NCBI RefSeq assembly: GCF_011440395.1
Contig: NZ_JAAOIX010000008.1
Span: 124,001-188,000 of the forward strand
Direction of reading: 5' to 3'
Origin: Pseudomaricurvus alcaniphilus
GTDB lineage: Bacteria > Pseudomonadota > Gammaproteobacteria > Pseudomonadales > Cellvibrionaceae
DNA: 64,000 nucleotides
How positions within the stretch are numbered: position 1 is the stretch's first letter; each line of letters starts with the position of its first letter. This document shows positions 1-7,875 of this stretch, piece by piece. The notes beneath the pieces are model-generated. The model had not been told where the DNA came from, made no database searches, and worked only from the letters and a program-made list of their open reading frames with translations. Made by a program: the position numbers and the translations under genes.

Positions 1-41
1 CACCGGAGTGGCAGAAAAAACAGTTCTTTACCAGATTCCTG

Positions 42-443
42 TTACCTCATGCGCGCCGGCGGCACCAGATACCAGCTTGCGATAACCAGGCCGCCGAAGA
101 GCGTATAAAGCACAACGAATACCCAATCCGGTGCACTGTAGTAAAGCAAGCTGTGTAACCAGTGTTGAATAAAAGAGCCTGAATAGACCTCAGCACCGGC
201 TGCTTCTCTCAACGCCATTTCCCAACTGGTTAAAGGACAAATGACACTTGCCCATGATTGCAGAACGACAATACCAATAGCGAGCAAATGAATTATACGA
301 AAGACTCTGTTTTTAACCCAATGCCAGCTTAAAAAGTACCCGAGGTAAATGGCGCAAAGGCCAAGCGTCACGAATAACACAAACATTACGTGCACAACTA
401 AAATCGCATCCGCCAACAGAAGGAACAACGTTTCCTTTGACAC
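42..443 (-). CDS. DUF2784 family inner-membrane protein
   Basis: A 133-residue protein that is mostly membrane-spanning: hydrophobic segments at about residues 9-33, 48-66 and 104-127 with short polar links. The pattern, including HVMFVLFV near the N-terminus and the VICPLTSWE motif (about 67-75), matches the DUF2784 family, whose biochemical role is unknown. The start is a GTG at 441-443 with a GAGG Shine-Dalgarno about 9 bases upstream; no better ATG is available. It stands alone, with its promoter region facing the EamA gene behind it. A possible sigmaE-type promoter lies about 50 bases upstream (see 497-523). Family assignment is fairly firm; function is not known. Confidence 0.75.
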   Translation of the reverse strand: MSKETLFLLLADAILVVHVMFVLFVTLGLCAIYLGYFLSWHWVKNRVFRIIHLLAIGIVVLQSWASVICPLTSWEMALREAAGAEVYSGSFIQHWLHSLLYYSAPDWVFVVLYTLFGGLVIASWYLVPPARMR

Positions 444-496
444 GATTTTCTACCTCAAGCAGAACGCTGTAGAGCACACGACACACCGATTATCAG

Positions 497-523
497 GTTG
501 AACTTCCGGCCGTAATAAAGTTC
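497..523 (-). promoter_or_regulatory. Possible sigmaE-type promoter of the DUF2784 gene
   Basis: On the minus strand GAACTT (523-518) is followed after exactly 16 bases by TCAAC (501-497). This resembles the extracytoplasmic-function sigmaE/AlgU pattern GAACTT-N16-TCNNA. A second GAACTT lies on the plus strand at 500-505, so the whole block is also an inverted repeat. The -10 is weaker than in the rpoH and small RNA promoters in this window, so a chance match is possible. Confidence 0.35.
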
Positions 524-677
524 GGGGCCAGCTGTAAAGTGCCGGAATGCATAAGGACCGAATTAAAGCCTTTGCAGGTCAAGTTATCAGCCGATTATGG
601 TGGATATTCAGCCCAGTGGCCAGAGCTCCGATAACACCGTCTGCAGCGTTCCGGTTGGGTGGCTTACGTATAGCCTC

Positions 678-1601
678 TTACGCACGACGCCTGCTGTTGA
701 TAAAAATAAAAATTCCACCAAGCACAATCGCTGAAGCAACCAGCAATCGAGCTGTCAAAGCCTCTGCCAGAAAAATCCAACCGCCAGCGGCCGCAATCAA
801 TGGCACACTTAGCTGAACGGTCGCCGATGTTGCAGCCGACAATGAAGGAAGCACCGAGTACCAAAGGGCATAACCCAGTCCGGACGCCAGCGCACCGGAT
901 GCCAAAGCGTAGATCCAGCCCAGCCCGGCTGCCGGTTCACCTCCTCCCGAAGCCAACAGATACAAAACAACTACCAGCGGCAGCGAGCGGACGAAATTGC
1001 CGGCAGTAGCGACAGTTGCGTCGCTGGCGTTTCTGCCTCGCAGCGAGTAGATACCCCAGCATACGCCCGCAGCAATCATCAATAGTGCCCCTGCTATCGG
1101 CGGTGCCTGAACGCCCGGCAGCATAAACCAAACCAAACCTGCGAATGCAGATAGTGCTCCCATTGATTGCCATGCCGTCAATCGTTCACCAGACACAAGT
1201 CCATAGGAAATCATTGTGATTTGCACAGCGCCAAACAGCAGCAAAGCACCGGTTCCGGCACTCAGGGCCACGTAGGCGAATGAAAAGCAGGAGGCGTAAC
1301 CGAAGAGTACAGCAGCGGATAGCCAGTCACCAGCGATCGCAAAGCGCCTGCGTTTAAACGCTACCAGCAGCCAAAGTATCGCGGCGCCTGAAGCCAATCG
1401 TGCCAGCGTAAAATCCGCAACCCCTATCAATCCAGAGGCAAGCGCCTCTCGACAAAGTATTGAATTAGCGGCGAAAGCTACCATCACCACTGCTGTGGTG
1501 ATGGCGAGTTTGGGTTTTGAAAAAAAATTCTCTCTGTTCAACTCCGCGGAGAATCCAGACGGCTTCCCAACTTCATGTTGTGGAGTAGTCTTATCAGGCA
1601 T
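678..1601 (-). CDS. EamA-family (DMT superfamily) transporter
   Basis: About 307 residues with roughly ten hydrophobic segments arranged as two EamA halves, typical of drug/metabolite exporters in the inner membrane. Recognisable family features are the N-terminal stretch with FAANSILCREAL, the VALSAGTGALLLFGAVQIT segment in the first half and the SGALASGLGYALWYSVLP stretch in the second half. I start it at the ATG at 1599-1601 (MPDKTTPQ), because the frame further upstream lies antiparallel to nothing useful and overlaps the end of a broken GGDEF gene. The ATG lies 3 bases from that gene's TGA stop, so the two may once have been co-transcribed. Substrate cannot be told from the sequence; many homologues export amino acids or purines. 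Confidence 0.8.
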   Translation of the reverse strand: MPDKTTPQHEVGKPSGFSAELNRENFFSKPKLAITTAVVMVAFAANSILCREALASGLIGVADFTLARLASGAAILWLLVAFKRRRFAIAGDWLSAAVLFGYASCFSFAYVALSAGTGALLLFGAVQITMISYGLVSGERLTAWQSMGALSAFAGLVWFMLPGVQAPPIAGALLMIAAGVCWGIYSLRGRNASDATVATAGNFVRSLPLVVVLYLLASGGGEPAAGLGWIYALASGALASGLGYALWYSVLPSLSAATSATVQLSVPLIAAAGGWIFLAEALTARLLVASAIVLGGIFIFINSRRRA

Positions 1602-1869
1602 CACTGCTGCGCACCTGATCCCTGCCCCCGCGCTTTGCCTCGTACAAAGCGCCGTCGGCACGAGAGACAAAATTTTCCAAAAGTTTGTCTTGCTCCAGTG
1701 TTGCGAGCCCGGCACTCACACTCTGTGTGATAGATTCACCCTGTCCCAGATCGATCGCCTCGTCAGCCAGGCGCTGACTTAATTTGTTGCCGATATTCAA
1801 CCCGGCTTTGATCCGTTGGTTGAAAGATTCCCCCAACATGCCAGTAGCGACACCATAGCGGACGGAAGC
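1594..1869 (-). pseudogene. Remnant of a diguanylate cyclase (GGDEF) gene
   Basis: An open frame of about 91 codons follows an in-frame TAG (1870-1872). Its C-terminal part reads SVSAGLATLEQDKLL, then RADGALYEAKRGGRDQV, which is the characteristic C-terminal end of GGDEF domains. The N-terminal part has a lone RYG where the active-site loop (normally RYGGDEF) would be, but the GGDEF residues themselves are absent and no sensor domain precedes it. It therefore looks like a 3' fragment of a cyclase gene left after a deletion. Its TGA is next to the EamA start. It is probably not functional. Confidence 0.6.
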
Positions 1870-2035
1870 CTACATAAAAATAGAACGGCTTAATCACTAC
1901 AGGTCAATTATGTTAGCGCACTGTAACAGCAAGGCAAAGCAGCTATTACTATCGATGTCTGCTTGCGCACTTTACTTTTCGAGAGTGCGGATGGTTTGCA
2001 TTCACTGCAGATAAAAGCGGCAGCCCCCTTCGGGG

Positions 2036-4018
2036 CTAGGGTCGCACGATCTCGAACCAGTAATCGAAGTTATCCAGCATGGCCAGCAGCTGGTTAAATA
2101 CCTCGGGGTTGCCGCTTGCGGTCGCTGCCCCGGAGGCCAACAAGTCAGTCAGGGAGTCGGCGCCCAGCAACAGCTGGTCCAGCGCGGCGCGGTCGAGGGT
2201 TAGGCTGAGATCCGCGTCGTCAGCCCGGGCATTCCTGAGGTTATTCAGGTGGGAGTGCTTCAGCGCCAGCACAAATTGTTCGCCCCGGTCGGGCAACTGC
2301 AGATTGATGGTGATGGCGTGGCCCCGGGCCCGCTCCGCGTTCAGGCGCACACCCAGGTAATCGAGCATCAGCTCCGTATCCACCGCGGCGGGCAGATCCG
2401 CCCCCATCTGCACCGCGTTGATAACACTGGGCATGCCGTGGCGCAGCTCCGAGGCCGCCACCAGGTAGGCGTTGCGCCAACCGGCGTTTTCTGCCTGGTA
2501 GCCCAACTGTTCGAAGGCGTTCGCCTGCAGCTCCCGGGCGGCGCGATTACCGGGCTCGGCAAACACCAGGTGGTTGACCAGCTCGGCCACCCAGCGGTAC
2601 TCACCCCGAGCGTAGGCTTTTCCGGCCTCGGCCAGCAACTTGTCCGGGCCCCCGGCCAGCGCCACATACTTGCTGCCGGCAGCGGCGGGGCTGAGCTTGT
2701 TGAGTGTCGCCGGGTTGCCGTCGTAGTAACCGATGTACTTGTTGATCACGCCGCGAACATTGTGGCTGTAGCTGCCGTGGTAGCCCTTGTTGTACCACTC
2801 GTCGGCCAGTTCCGGCGGCACCACAAACTGGTTGTGGATCTCGTTGATGGTCACCCCCTTGTTGGCCCAGTGCAGTGCCTGATCGTGCAGAAAGCCGTAC
2901 ATATCCCGCTGTTTTTCCAGCGTGTCGACAATTTCTTCACGCCCCCAGCGGGGCCAATGGTGGGACGCCATCATCACCTCCACATTGTCGGTGAAGCGGT
3001 GGATCAGCTGGTTGATGTACTTGCTCCAGCCCTGGGCATCGCGGGCCTGGGCACCGCGCAGGGTGTAGATGTTGTGCAGCCCGGCGACCACATTTTCGGC
3101 CACCCACAGGGTCTTGAACTGGGGCAGCCAGGTGTTCATTTCCGCCGGCGATTCGGTATCCGGGGTGTTTTGCATCACCATCGTCACCCCGTCGACCACC
3201 AGGGTCTCGATATCCTCTTCCACCACCCGCGTCGGCGCTATCAGCGAGACCCGCCCCAGCGGCAACCCCTTACCGAGGGCGCCATCCACCCGCTCGGTGG
3301 GTGACGGCGGCAGCACATTGCCATACTGGTAGGACGCGCGCCGGATCATGGCATTACCAGCCAGCAGGTTCTCCTTGACCACGTGCTCCATAAACGCCCG
3401 CGGGGCAATAATTGCCACATCACCGCTGTCGACCTCCGCCTGGGTGACGATGCCGCGCACGCCACCAAAATGGTCGGCGTGGGCGTGGCTGTAGACCACT
3501 GCCCTAATGGGCCGCTCGCCCAAATGGCGGCTGACGAATGCGTGTGCCGCCCTGGCGGTTTCCGGCACGGTCAACGGGTCGAACACGATCCAGCCGGTCT
3601 CACCCCGCACATAGGTGATATTGGCCAGGTCAAAGCCCCGTAGCTGGTAGACGCCGTCGGTGACTTGGTACAGGCCGTAGTTCATGTTCAGCACCGCCTG
3701 GCGCTGCAGGCTGGGGTTAATGGTATCCAGGTGCCGGTCCTTTGCCAGGAAGGTGAAGCGGGTAATGTCCCAGATCAGCTCACCCGCCTCGTTGCGGATC
3801 TGCATAACATCGGGCCTGGCGATCAAGCCGCGAGTGGCGAACTCGAAGTCGCGCTCATCGTCGAACGGCAGGCTGCCAATAAGCGCGCGATTCTTGCTCG
3901 CTGTGTGTTCGGAGGCGGGCTGCCCTGCCCCGGCGTTGAAGGTTGCAGTAGTGGCGAGCAGCAACCCCAGGATTCGGCGCTTGGGGGTGGACAGGTTGAA
4001 AGTCATAGTTATTGGCAT
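2036..4018 (-). CDS. Alkyl sulfatase (BDS1/SdsA1-like metallo-beta-lactamase fold)
   Basis: A 660-residue exported protein predicted to hydrolyse alkyl sulfate esters (SDS-type detergents) to alcohol and sulfate. The N-terminus is a signal peptide (basic start, then [18 protein letters not shown]). The zinc-binding motif HAHADH sits at about residues 178-183, inside [10 protein letters not shown], followed by further family motifs such as [11 protein letters not shown] and ASHHWPRWG. The C-terminal ~130 residues match the SCP2-like lipid-binding domain of this family ([21 protein letters not shown]). Length fits the family (about 650 residues). The start at 4018 has AGAGGA 8 bases upstream; a longer frame begins at 4066 without a good ribosome site. 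It is a single-gene unit. Confidence 0.88.
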   Translation of the reverse strand: MPITMTFNLSTPKRRILGLLLATTATFNAGAGQPASEHTASKNRALIGSLPFDDERDFEFATRGLIARPDVMQIRNEAGELIWDITRFTFLAKDRHLDTINPSLQRQAVLNMNYGLYQVTDGVYQLRGFDLANITYVRGETGWIVFDPLTVPETARAAHAFVSRHLGERPIRAVVYSHAHADHFGGVRGIVTQAEVDSGDVAIIAPRAFMEHVVKENLLAGNAMIRRASYQYGNVLPPSPTERVDGALGKGLPLGRVSLIAPTRVVEEDIETLVVDGVTMVMQNTPDTESPAEMNTWLPQFKTLWVAENVVAGLHNIYTLRGAQARDAQGWSKYINQLIHRFTDNVEVMMASHHWPRWGREEIVDTLEKQRDMYGFLHDQALHWANKGVTINEIHNQFVVPPELADEWYNKGYHGSYSHNVRGVINKYIGYYDGNPATLNKLSPAAAGSKYVALAGGPDKLLAEAGKAYARGEYRWVAELVNHLVFAEPGNRAARELQANAFEQLGYQAENAGWRNAYLVAASELRHGMPSVINAVQMGADLPAAVDTELMLDYLGVRLNAERARGHAITINLQLPDRGEQFVLALKHSHLNNLRNARADDADLSLTLDRAALDQLLLGADSLTDLLASGAATASGNPEVFNQLLAMLDNFDYWFEIVRP

Positions 4019-4101
4019 AGTTATTATCCTCTCTGTGTGCAGTCGCCCTCCGGCCGGCCTTGCCACTGGCCGGTATTGTCGCGCAATTCAGGCGCGGATT
4101 T

Positions 4102-4662
4102 TTAAGGTAATAACTCTGGCACACATAGGGGAGTTGAATTATCTGGCCCGAAAAAGGGTGACTCTTTACCCATCCCCAGAATTTTCCCCTTCAGAATAAA
4201 CGGCATCACAACCAACATATCCCTAAAGCCTATTGTATTGGAAATTCTGAACGGCGCCCCAGGCAACGCGTACTTGCCATAGATACGACTTTTGACTTCA
4301 CCCAATGGGGATAATGCCGTTGGATTGCGACGGGTATAAGCCGTGTGCAATATTCCTGCCCAAGGAAATCCCGGGCGAGTGTTCAGGATGGGGGAGTTGC
4401 AGCATGACGTCGCCCAGCGATAGGTTCCATGCTCACTCAGGCGGTAGCATTTCAATTGATCGAGACCTTGAACAATCTCAACTTCCTTCGGGTAAGCGGG
4501 GATAACTTCCGTTCCGCCATAGTCATCCAACACATCGGAACACTTGATTTTTTTAACATAAGCCTGGCAGTCATCGCAGTAACACACCAACCGCCCCGGC
4601 GTATGTTTCGGAAAGGATTCCAATCTGGCGACAAAGGCACCGCAATCGCAAGTTATATTCAT
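4102..4662 (-). CDS. DUF6151 family protein (GFA-like zinc-site protein)
   Basis: 186 residues. The N-terminal CDCG (5-8), the CYCDDCQAY motif (about 27-35) and the later SCCNSP motif (about 85-90) are spaced like the zinc-binding cysteines of GFA (glutathione-dependent formaldehyde-activating) folds, and the overall sequence matches the DUF6151 family found in proteobacteria. The protein is likely cytosolic; there is no signal peptide. No enzymatic activity is established for the family and none should be assumed. The gene is separated by about 80 bases from the oxidoreductase upstream, so co-transcription is possible but not shown. Confidence 0.7.
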   Translation of the reverse strand: MNITCDCGAFVARLESFPKHTPGRLVCYCDDCQAYVKKIKCSDVLDDYGGTEVIPAYPKEVEIVQGLDQLKCYRLSEHGTYRWATSCCNSPILNTRPGFPWAGILHTAYTRRNPTALSPLGEVKSRIYGKYALPGAPFRISNTIGFRDMLVVMPFILKGKILGMGKESPFFGPDNSTPLCVPELLP

Positions 4663-4742
4663 AGTGATATTCCCGAAAATATTTCAATAAAAAAACTGCG
4701 CTTGCAAATGCCGCCGGTGAATCGGAACACTCTTTGACCGGA

Positions 4743-5735
4743 TCAGACGTTCTCCACCTCAACCCTGCGACCTTGCGTAGATGACGCCAGCAGTGCCTCG
4801 ATAAGCGCGTGGACTGACAAAGCCTCTTGTGCGGTGACTCGCGCGGGGCGCCCTTCGCTCAGGGAGGTGGCAAAATCCTCAATCACGCCCTGATGCCACG
4901 CATGGGTGAACGCCATCGGGTTGGCGCCGCCACCGCTGCCGCCGGCATCGCCAAACTCCGCTGTGCTGCCGTCCCGCCATTTGACTTCCAGCGCGCCGCC
5001 TGACAGTTGCGCCGAGCCTTGCGAGCCGTGAATCCGCAGAACCTCACTGCCGCCCGGAAAGCTGGCCGTGGTAGCGCTTAGCGATGCAACGACGCCAGAG
5101 TCAAACTCAAGAGCGCCGGCGACAAAGTCCTCGGTCTCCATATTGTGAAGCGCCGTTGTACGCGCCATCGCCTGCACCGCCTTTACCGGTCCCAACAGTG
5201 ACATCACAAAATCCAGCACGTGAATCGCCTGGGTGATCAACACGCCGCCGCCGTCCTGCGCAAAGGTTCCGCGACCGGGTTCATCATAATAACTTTGCGG
5301 GCGCCACCAGGGGATAATGACTTCGACCATCGCCACCTCACCCAAATCACCCGCCTTTAGCATCGAGGCCAACCTGGAGACGTCCTGCCGAAAGCGGTGC
5401 TGAAACACCACGCCGGTGGGGATGCCGGCGCAGGCTGCGACCACCGCCCTGGCCCCTGCCAGGGAGCGCTCGATCGGTTTTTCCATCAAAACTGGTTTGC
5501 CGGCCCTGGCCAAAGTTGTAACCATTTCGGCCCGGGTAGAGGGTGGCGTCAGGAGAATCGCAAAATCAACCGTTGGGTCGTCAGCAATCTCCTGCACCGA
5601 GCCAAACCTGTGCAAGCCTCCGGCCTTGGCCGGGTCACGCACGTACACACCGGCGAGATCTACAATGCCTGACGCTTCAATTGCGGCCAGGTGAGTGGCG
5701 GCGACCATTCCCATGCCTATTAATGCAACCTTCAT
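4743..5735 (-). CDS. Gfo/Idh/MocA family NAD(P)-dependent oxidoreductase
   Basis: 330 residues. The N-terminal Rossmann fold starts MKVALIGMGMVAATH (dinucleotide-binding GxGxxA-type loop), and the family signature EKPIE, whose lysine is the usual catalytic/cofactor residue, is at about residues 85-89. The C-terminal half carries the GFO_IDH_MocA_C type beta-sheet domain, including a GGG(V)LITQAIHVLD stretch where the conserved catalytic His of the family is expected. A strong AGGAG precedes the ATG by 7 bases. Members act on sugars, inositols or related polyols; the substrate here cannot be inferred because no sugar genes are adjacent. Confidence 0.85.
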   Translation of the reverse strand: MKVALIGMGMVAATHLAAIEASGIVDLAGVYVRDPAKAGGLHRFGSVQEIADDPTVDFAILLTPPSTRAEMVTTLARAGKPVLMEKPIERSLAGARAVVAACAGIPTGVVFQHRFRQDVSRLASMLKAGDLGEVAMVEVIIPWWRPQSYYDEPGRGTFAQDGGGVLITQAIHVLDFVMSLLGPVKAVQAMARTTALHNMETEDFVAGALEFDSGVVASLSATTASFPGGSEVLRIHGSQGSAQLSGGALEVKWRDGSTAEFGDAGGSGGGANPMAFTHAWHQGVIEDFATSLSEGRPARVTAQEALSVHALIEALLASSTQGRRVEVENV

Positions 5736-5879
5736 ATTTTCTCCTTTTAATGCGCTAGCCCCGGCGGACCAACTGCGCCGGAAATGACGGCAAACAAAGT
5801 AAGGGGCCCGTGTGCCTTCCGCTGCTTACTTGGAGCGGGATCGAATCCCCTTTACGATAAATAGAATCACTTAACTATA

Positions 5880-6030
5880 CCTAATTACCCCTATGAATAA
5901 GCCAGCTCTCGGCGATAGTAGACATATACCTCTTAAACCTTGGGACATCAGCTTTTCTCCCGGCCTGGCTCCAGGGGCCAGGCCTACCATAGTGCCAGCT
6001 GGACGACGCTTGGCTTTAGTGATAATTAGG
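5880..6030. mobile_element. MITE-like insertion with 8-bp target duplication
   Basis: This 151-bp non-coding segment starts with CCTAATTA (5880-5887) and ends with the inverse, TAATTAGG (6023-6030). Both ends are directly flanked by the same 8 bases, TAACTATA (5872-5879 and 6031-6038). Similarity between the inverted ends continues inwards for 14 bases (11 matches) and resumes at an AAGCCA block after a short gap. It holds no gene, only a central perfect 8-bp hairpin (GGCCTGGC/GCCAGGCC at 5962-5984). Inverted ends plus a clean target duplication and no coding capacity are the definition of a miniature inverted-repeat element; the parent transposon family is not identifiable here. Confidence 0.6.
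5962..5984. repeat. Perfect 8-bp hairpin inside the MITE-like element
   Basis: GGCCTGGC (5962-5969) and GCCAGGCC (5977-5984) form a perfect stem with a 7-base loop. It lies about 95 bases beyond the ppnN stop. There is no run of T on either side, so it is not a classical intrinsic terminator, though it might slow transcription leaving ppnN. Confidence 0.5.
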
Positions 6031-6076
6031 TAACTATATCCTGCTTAATATCAGGCGCAGCGGCATCAAAAGGTGC

Positions 6077-7450
6077 TCAGTCAGCGGGCTTTACAATCTG
6101 GTAACAGGGCCGATACTCGCTGCCGCCATCGTCGAGTTTCATGCGTTTCTCGCGCACCAGTATTTGCAAAAACGTGTCCATGCTCTGCATCAGCTTCGGA
6201 TCGCCATGCAATCGATAGGGACCGTGAGCTTTCACCTGCTGCACCCCGAAGGGCTTGAGATTGCCGGCCACCATGCCAGAGAAAGCGCGGCGCAATTCGC
6301 TTGCCAGTTCATGAGCAGGCAGGCGCGGATCCAGTCGCAGGCCTGCCATATTTTCGTGGGTCGGTAAAAACGGCTGTTGCAGCGACTGGTCGATTTGCAG
6401 CTCCCAATTAAAATAATAGGCTTGGCCGGAGCGACGGCGTCGGGTATGGACTTCCTGAATCGACTGTTTGACTGCGCGCCCGACCGTCTCCGGCTCGCCA
6501 ATAAACAACTGGTAATATTGCCGTACTCGTTCACCAAGGCACTCCACCAGAAAGCTTTCCAGGCAATGAAAATACTCACGCGCACTTTCCGGCCCGGCAA
6601 ACACCACCGGAATGGATTCGCGGTTGTCCGGCTGCATGACTATACCGAGCAGGTAGAGAATTTCCTCCACGGTGCCCACTCCACCGGGAAACACCACGAT
6701 AGTGTGGGCCAGGCGCACAAACGCCTCCAGCCGCTTTTCGATATCCGGCATAATCACCAGCTCGTTGACTATGGCATTGGGCGACTCCGAGGCGATAATG
6801 CCCGGTTCACTGATGCCGATATAACGTCCTTCGCGATACTGCTGTTTGGCGTGCCCCACCGCGGCACCTTTCATGGGACCCTTCATGGCACCAATACCAC
6901 AGCCGGTGACGATATCCACGCCGCGCAACCCCAATTCATAACCGATCTGCTTGGCGTAGTCGTATTCCTGCCGCGAAATCGAATGCCCTCCCCAGCACAC
7001 CGCCATGCGCGGCGGCAGATCCGGTCGCACCACCCGGGCGTTGCGCAGAATACGGAAGACATTATTGGTGATCTGGCCAGGTTGGGGCGACTGCGACTGG
7101 CTGGTGTTGATCTTGATGTCGGTGTAGACAATATCCCGCAGGGCGGAGAACAGGTGCTCCTGGATACCGCGAATCATGCGCCCGTCCACGAACGACTGGG
7201 CCGGCGCGTTAAAGACTTCCAGCCTCAGGCCGCGGGGGCGGGGCGCCAAGCGGATATCAAAGTCGGCAAAGCTGGCGTAAATGCGGGTAGCGTCATCCTC
7301 GTTGCTGTCGGTATTGAGGATCGCCAGGGCGCAGTTGCGAAAAAGTTCGAACAGATCGGGACGGGTGCTGGTAAGGCGTTCAATCTCCTCCCGCGACAGC
7401 AGGTTGAGGGACTTGAACGGATGAATGATGGCGTGGGGGATCTTCTCCAT
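6077..7450 (-). CDS. ppnN: Pyrimidine/purine nucleotide 5'-monophosphate nucleosidase PpnN
   Basis: 457 residues, close to E. coli PpnN (YgdH, 454). The enzyme cleaves the N-glycosidic bond of nucleoside monophosphates to free base and ribose 5-phosphate, and in E. coli is stimulated by (p)ppGpp. The central LOG/lysine-decarboxylase-like Rossmann domain shows GGHSIS (154-159), GCGIGAMKGPMKGA (183-196) and the hallmark PGGVGTVEE (255-263). The N-terminal extension (MEKIPHAIIHPFKSLNLLS) and the C-terminal extension ending RPCYQIVKPAD are those of the PpnN subgroup rather than the short cytokinin-activating LOG proteins. It is a single-gene unit; the leader has no obvious regulatory motif. Confidence 0.92.
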   Translation of the reverse strand: MEKIPHAIIHPFKSLNLLSREEIERLTSTRPDLFELFRNCALAILNTDSNEDDATRIYASFADFDIRLAPRPRGLRLEVFNAPAQSFVDGRMIRGIQEHLFSALRDIVYTDIKINTSQSQSPQPGQITNNVFRILRNARVVRPDLPPRMAVCWGGHSISRQEYDYAKQIGYELGLRGVDIVTGCGIGAMKGPMKGAAVGHAKQQYREGRYIGISEPGIIASESPNAIVNELVIMPDIEKRLEAFVRLAHTIVVFPGGVGTVEEILYLLGIVMQPDNRESIPVVFAGPESAREYFHCLESFLVECLGERVRQYYQLFIGEPETVGRAVKQSIQEVHTRRRRSGQAYYFNWELQIDQSLQQPFLPTHENMAGLRLDPRLPAHELASELRRAFSGMVAGNLKPFGVQQVKAHGPYRLHGDPKLMQSMDTFLQILVREKRMKLDDGGSEYRPCYQIVKPAD

Positions 7451-7810
7451 TGCAGTAGCGGGCCTGTTTATTGTTTTTGAGTTTGATCTGGGATGAGTCT
7501 ATAACCATGACCGAAGAATATCGAGTGCTATTGAGCTTTGAGTGAATAGACGAAGATCCGGCTCATGGCTGCCAGCGACGCCTGGTTAAGCGTACCTGAA
7601 TTGTATTTATGAAATGTTACCGCGGCCCGGAAATTTACCGGTGAGTTTAATTGCTGCTGTACTGCAAGGGAGATGCCCGCGGCTAAGGCACTGCAACAGT
7701 ATACAAGGTTCATTTACGAACGTAATGAAATGATCCATGGCGTCGATAGTGGCAGAAGAAATTTGCCTCACGCATAAAATGATGCGAGCTTTTTGCCTTT
7801 GCCTTTGCCA
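7451..7810. other. Intergenic region without a recognised gene
   Basis: About 360 bases between the ppnN start and the protease terminator. Short open frames here have no ribosome sites or family resemblance. The only pattern seen is three copies of TTTGCC in a row near 7788-7810. It must contain the ppnN promoter, but I cannot name a convincing -35/-10 pair. Confidence 0.4.
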
Positions 7811-7842
7811 ACACAAAATCCCCGGCGGTAGTCGCCAGGGAT
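7811..7842 (-). terminator. Intrinsic terminator of the subtilisin-like protease gene
   Basis: On the minus strand a 10-bp stem (ATCCCTGGCG with CGCCGGGGAT, one T-G wobble) closes a 5-base loop and is followed by TTTT. It starts 34 bases beyond the protease stop codon. Confidence 0.75.
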
Positions 7843-7875
7843 CTTCAAAATAAAACTCAGTTTATAAAAAATGGA

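Noticed and set aside
2249-3304. A 351-codon open frame on the plus strand opposite the alkyl sulfatase gene
   Set aside because: It mirrors a GC-rich coding region, has no ribosome site and its translation shows no family pattern; the minus-strand gene has all expected motifs.
7528-7816. Two short minus-strand frames between ppnN and the protease
   Set aside because: No ribosome sites, overlapping each other in different frames, and one lies over the protease terminator side; no family resemblance.
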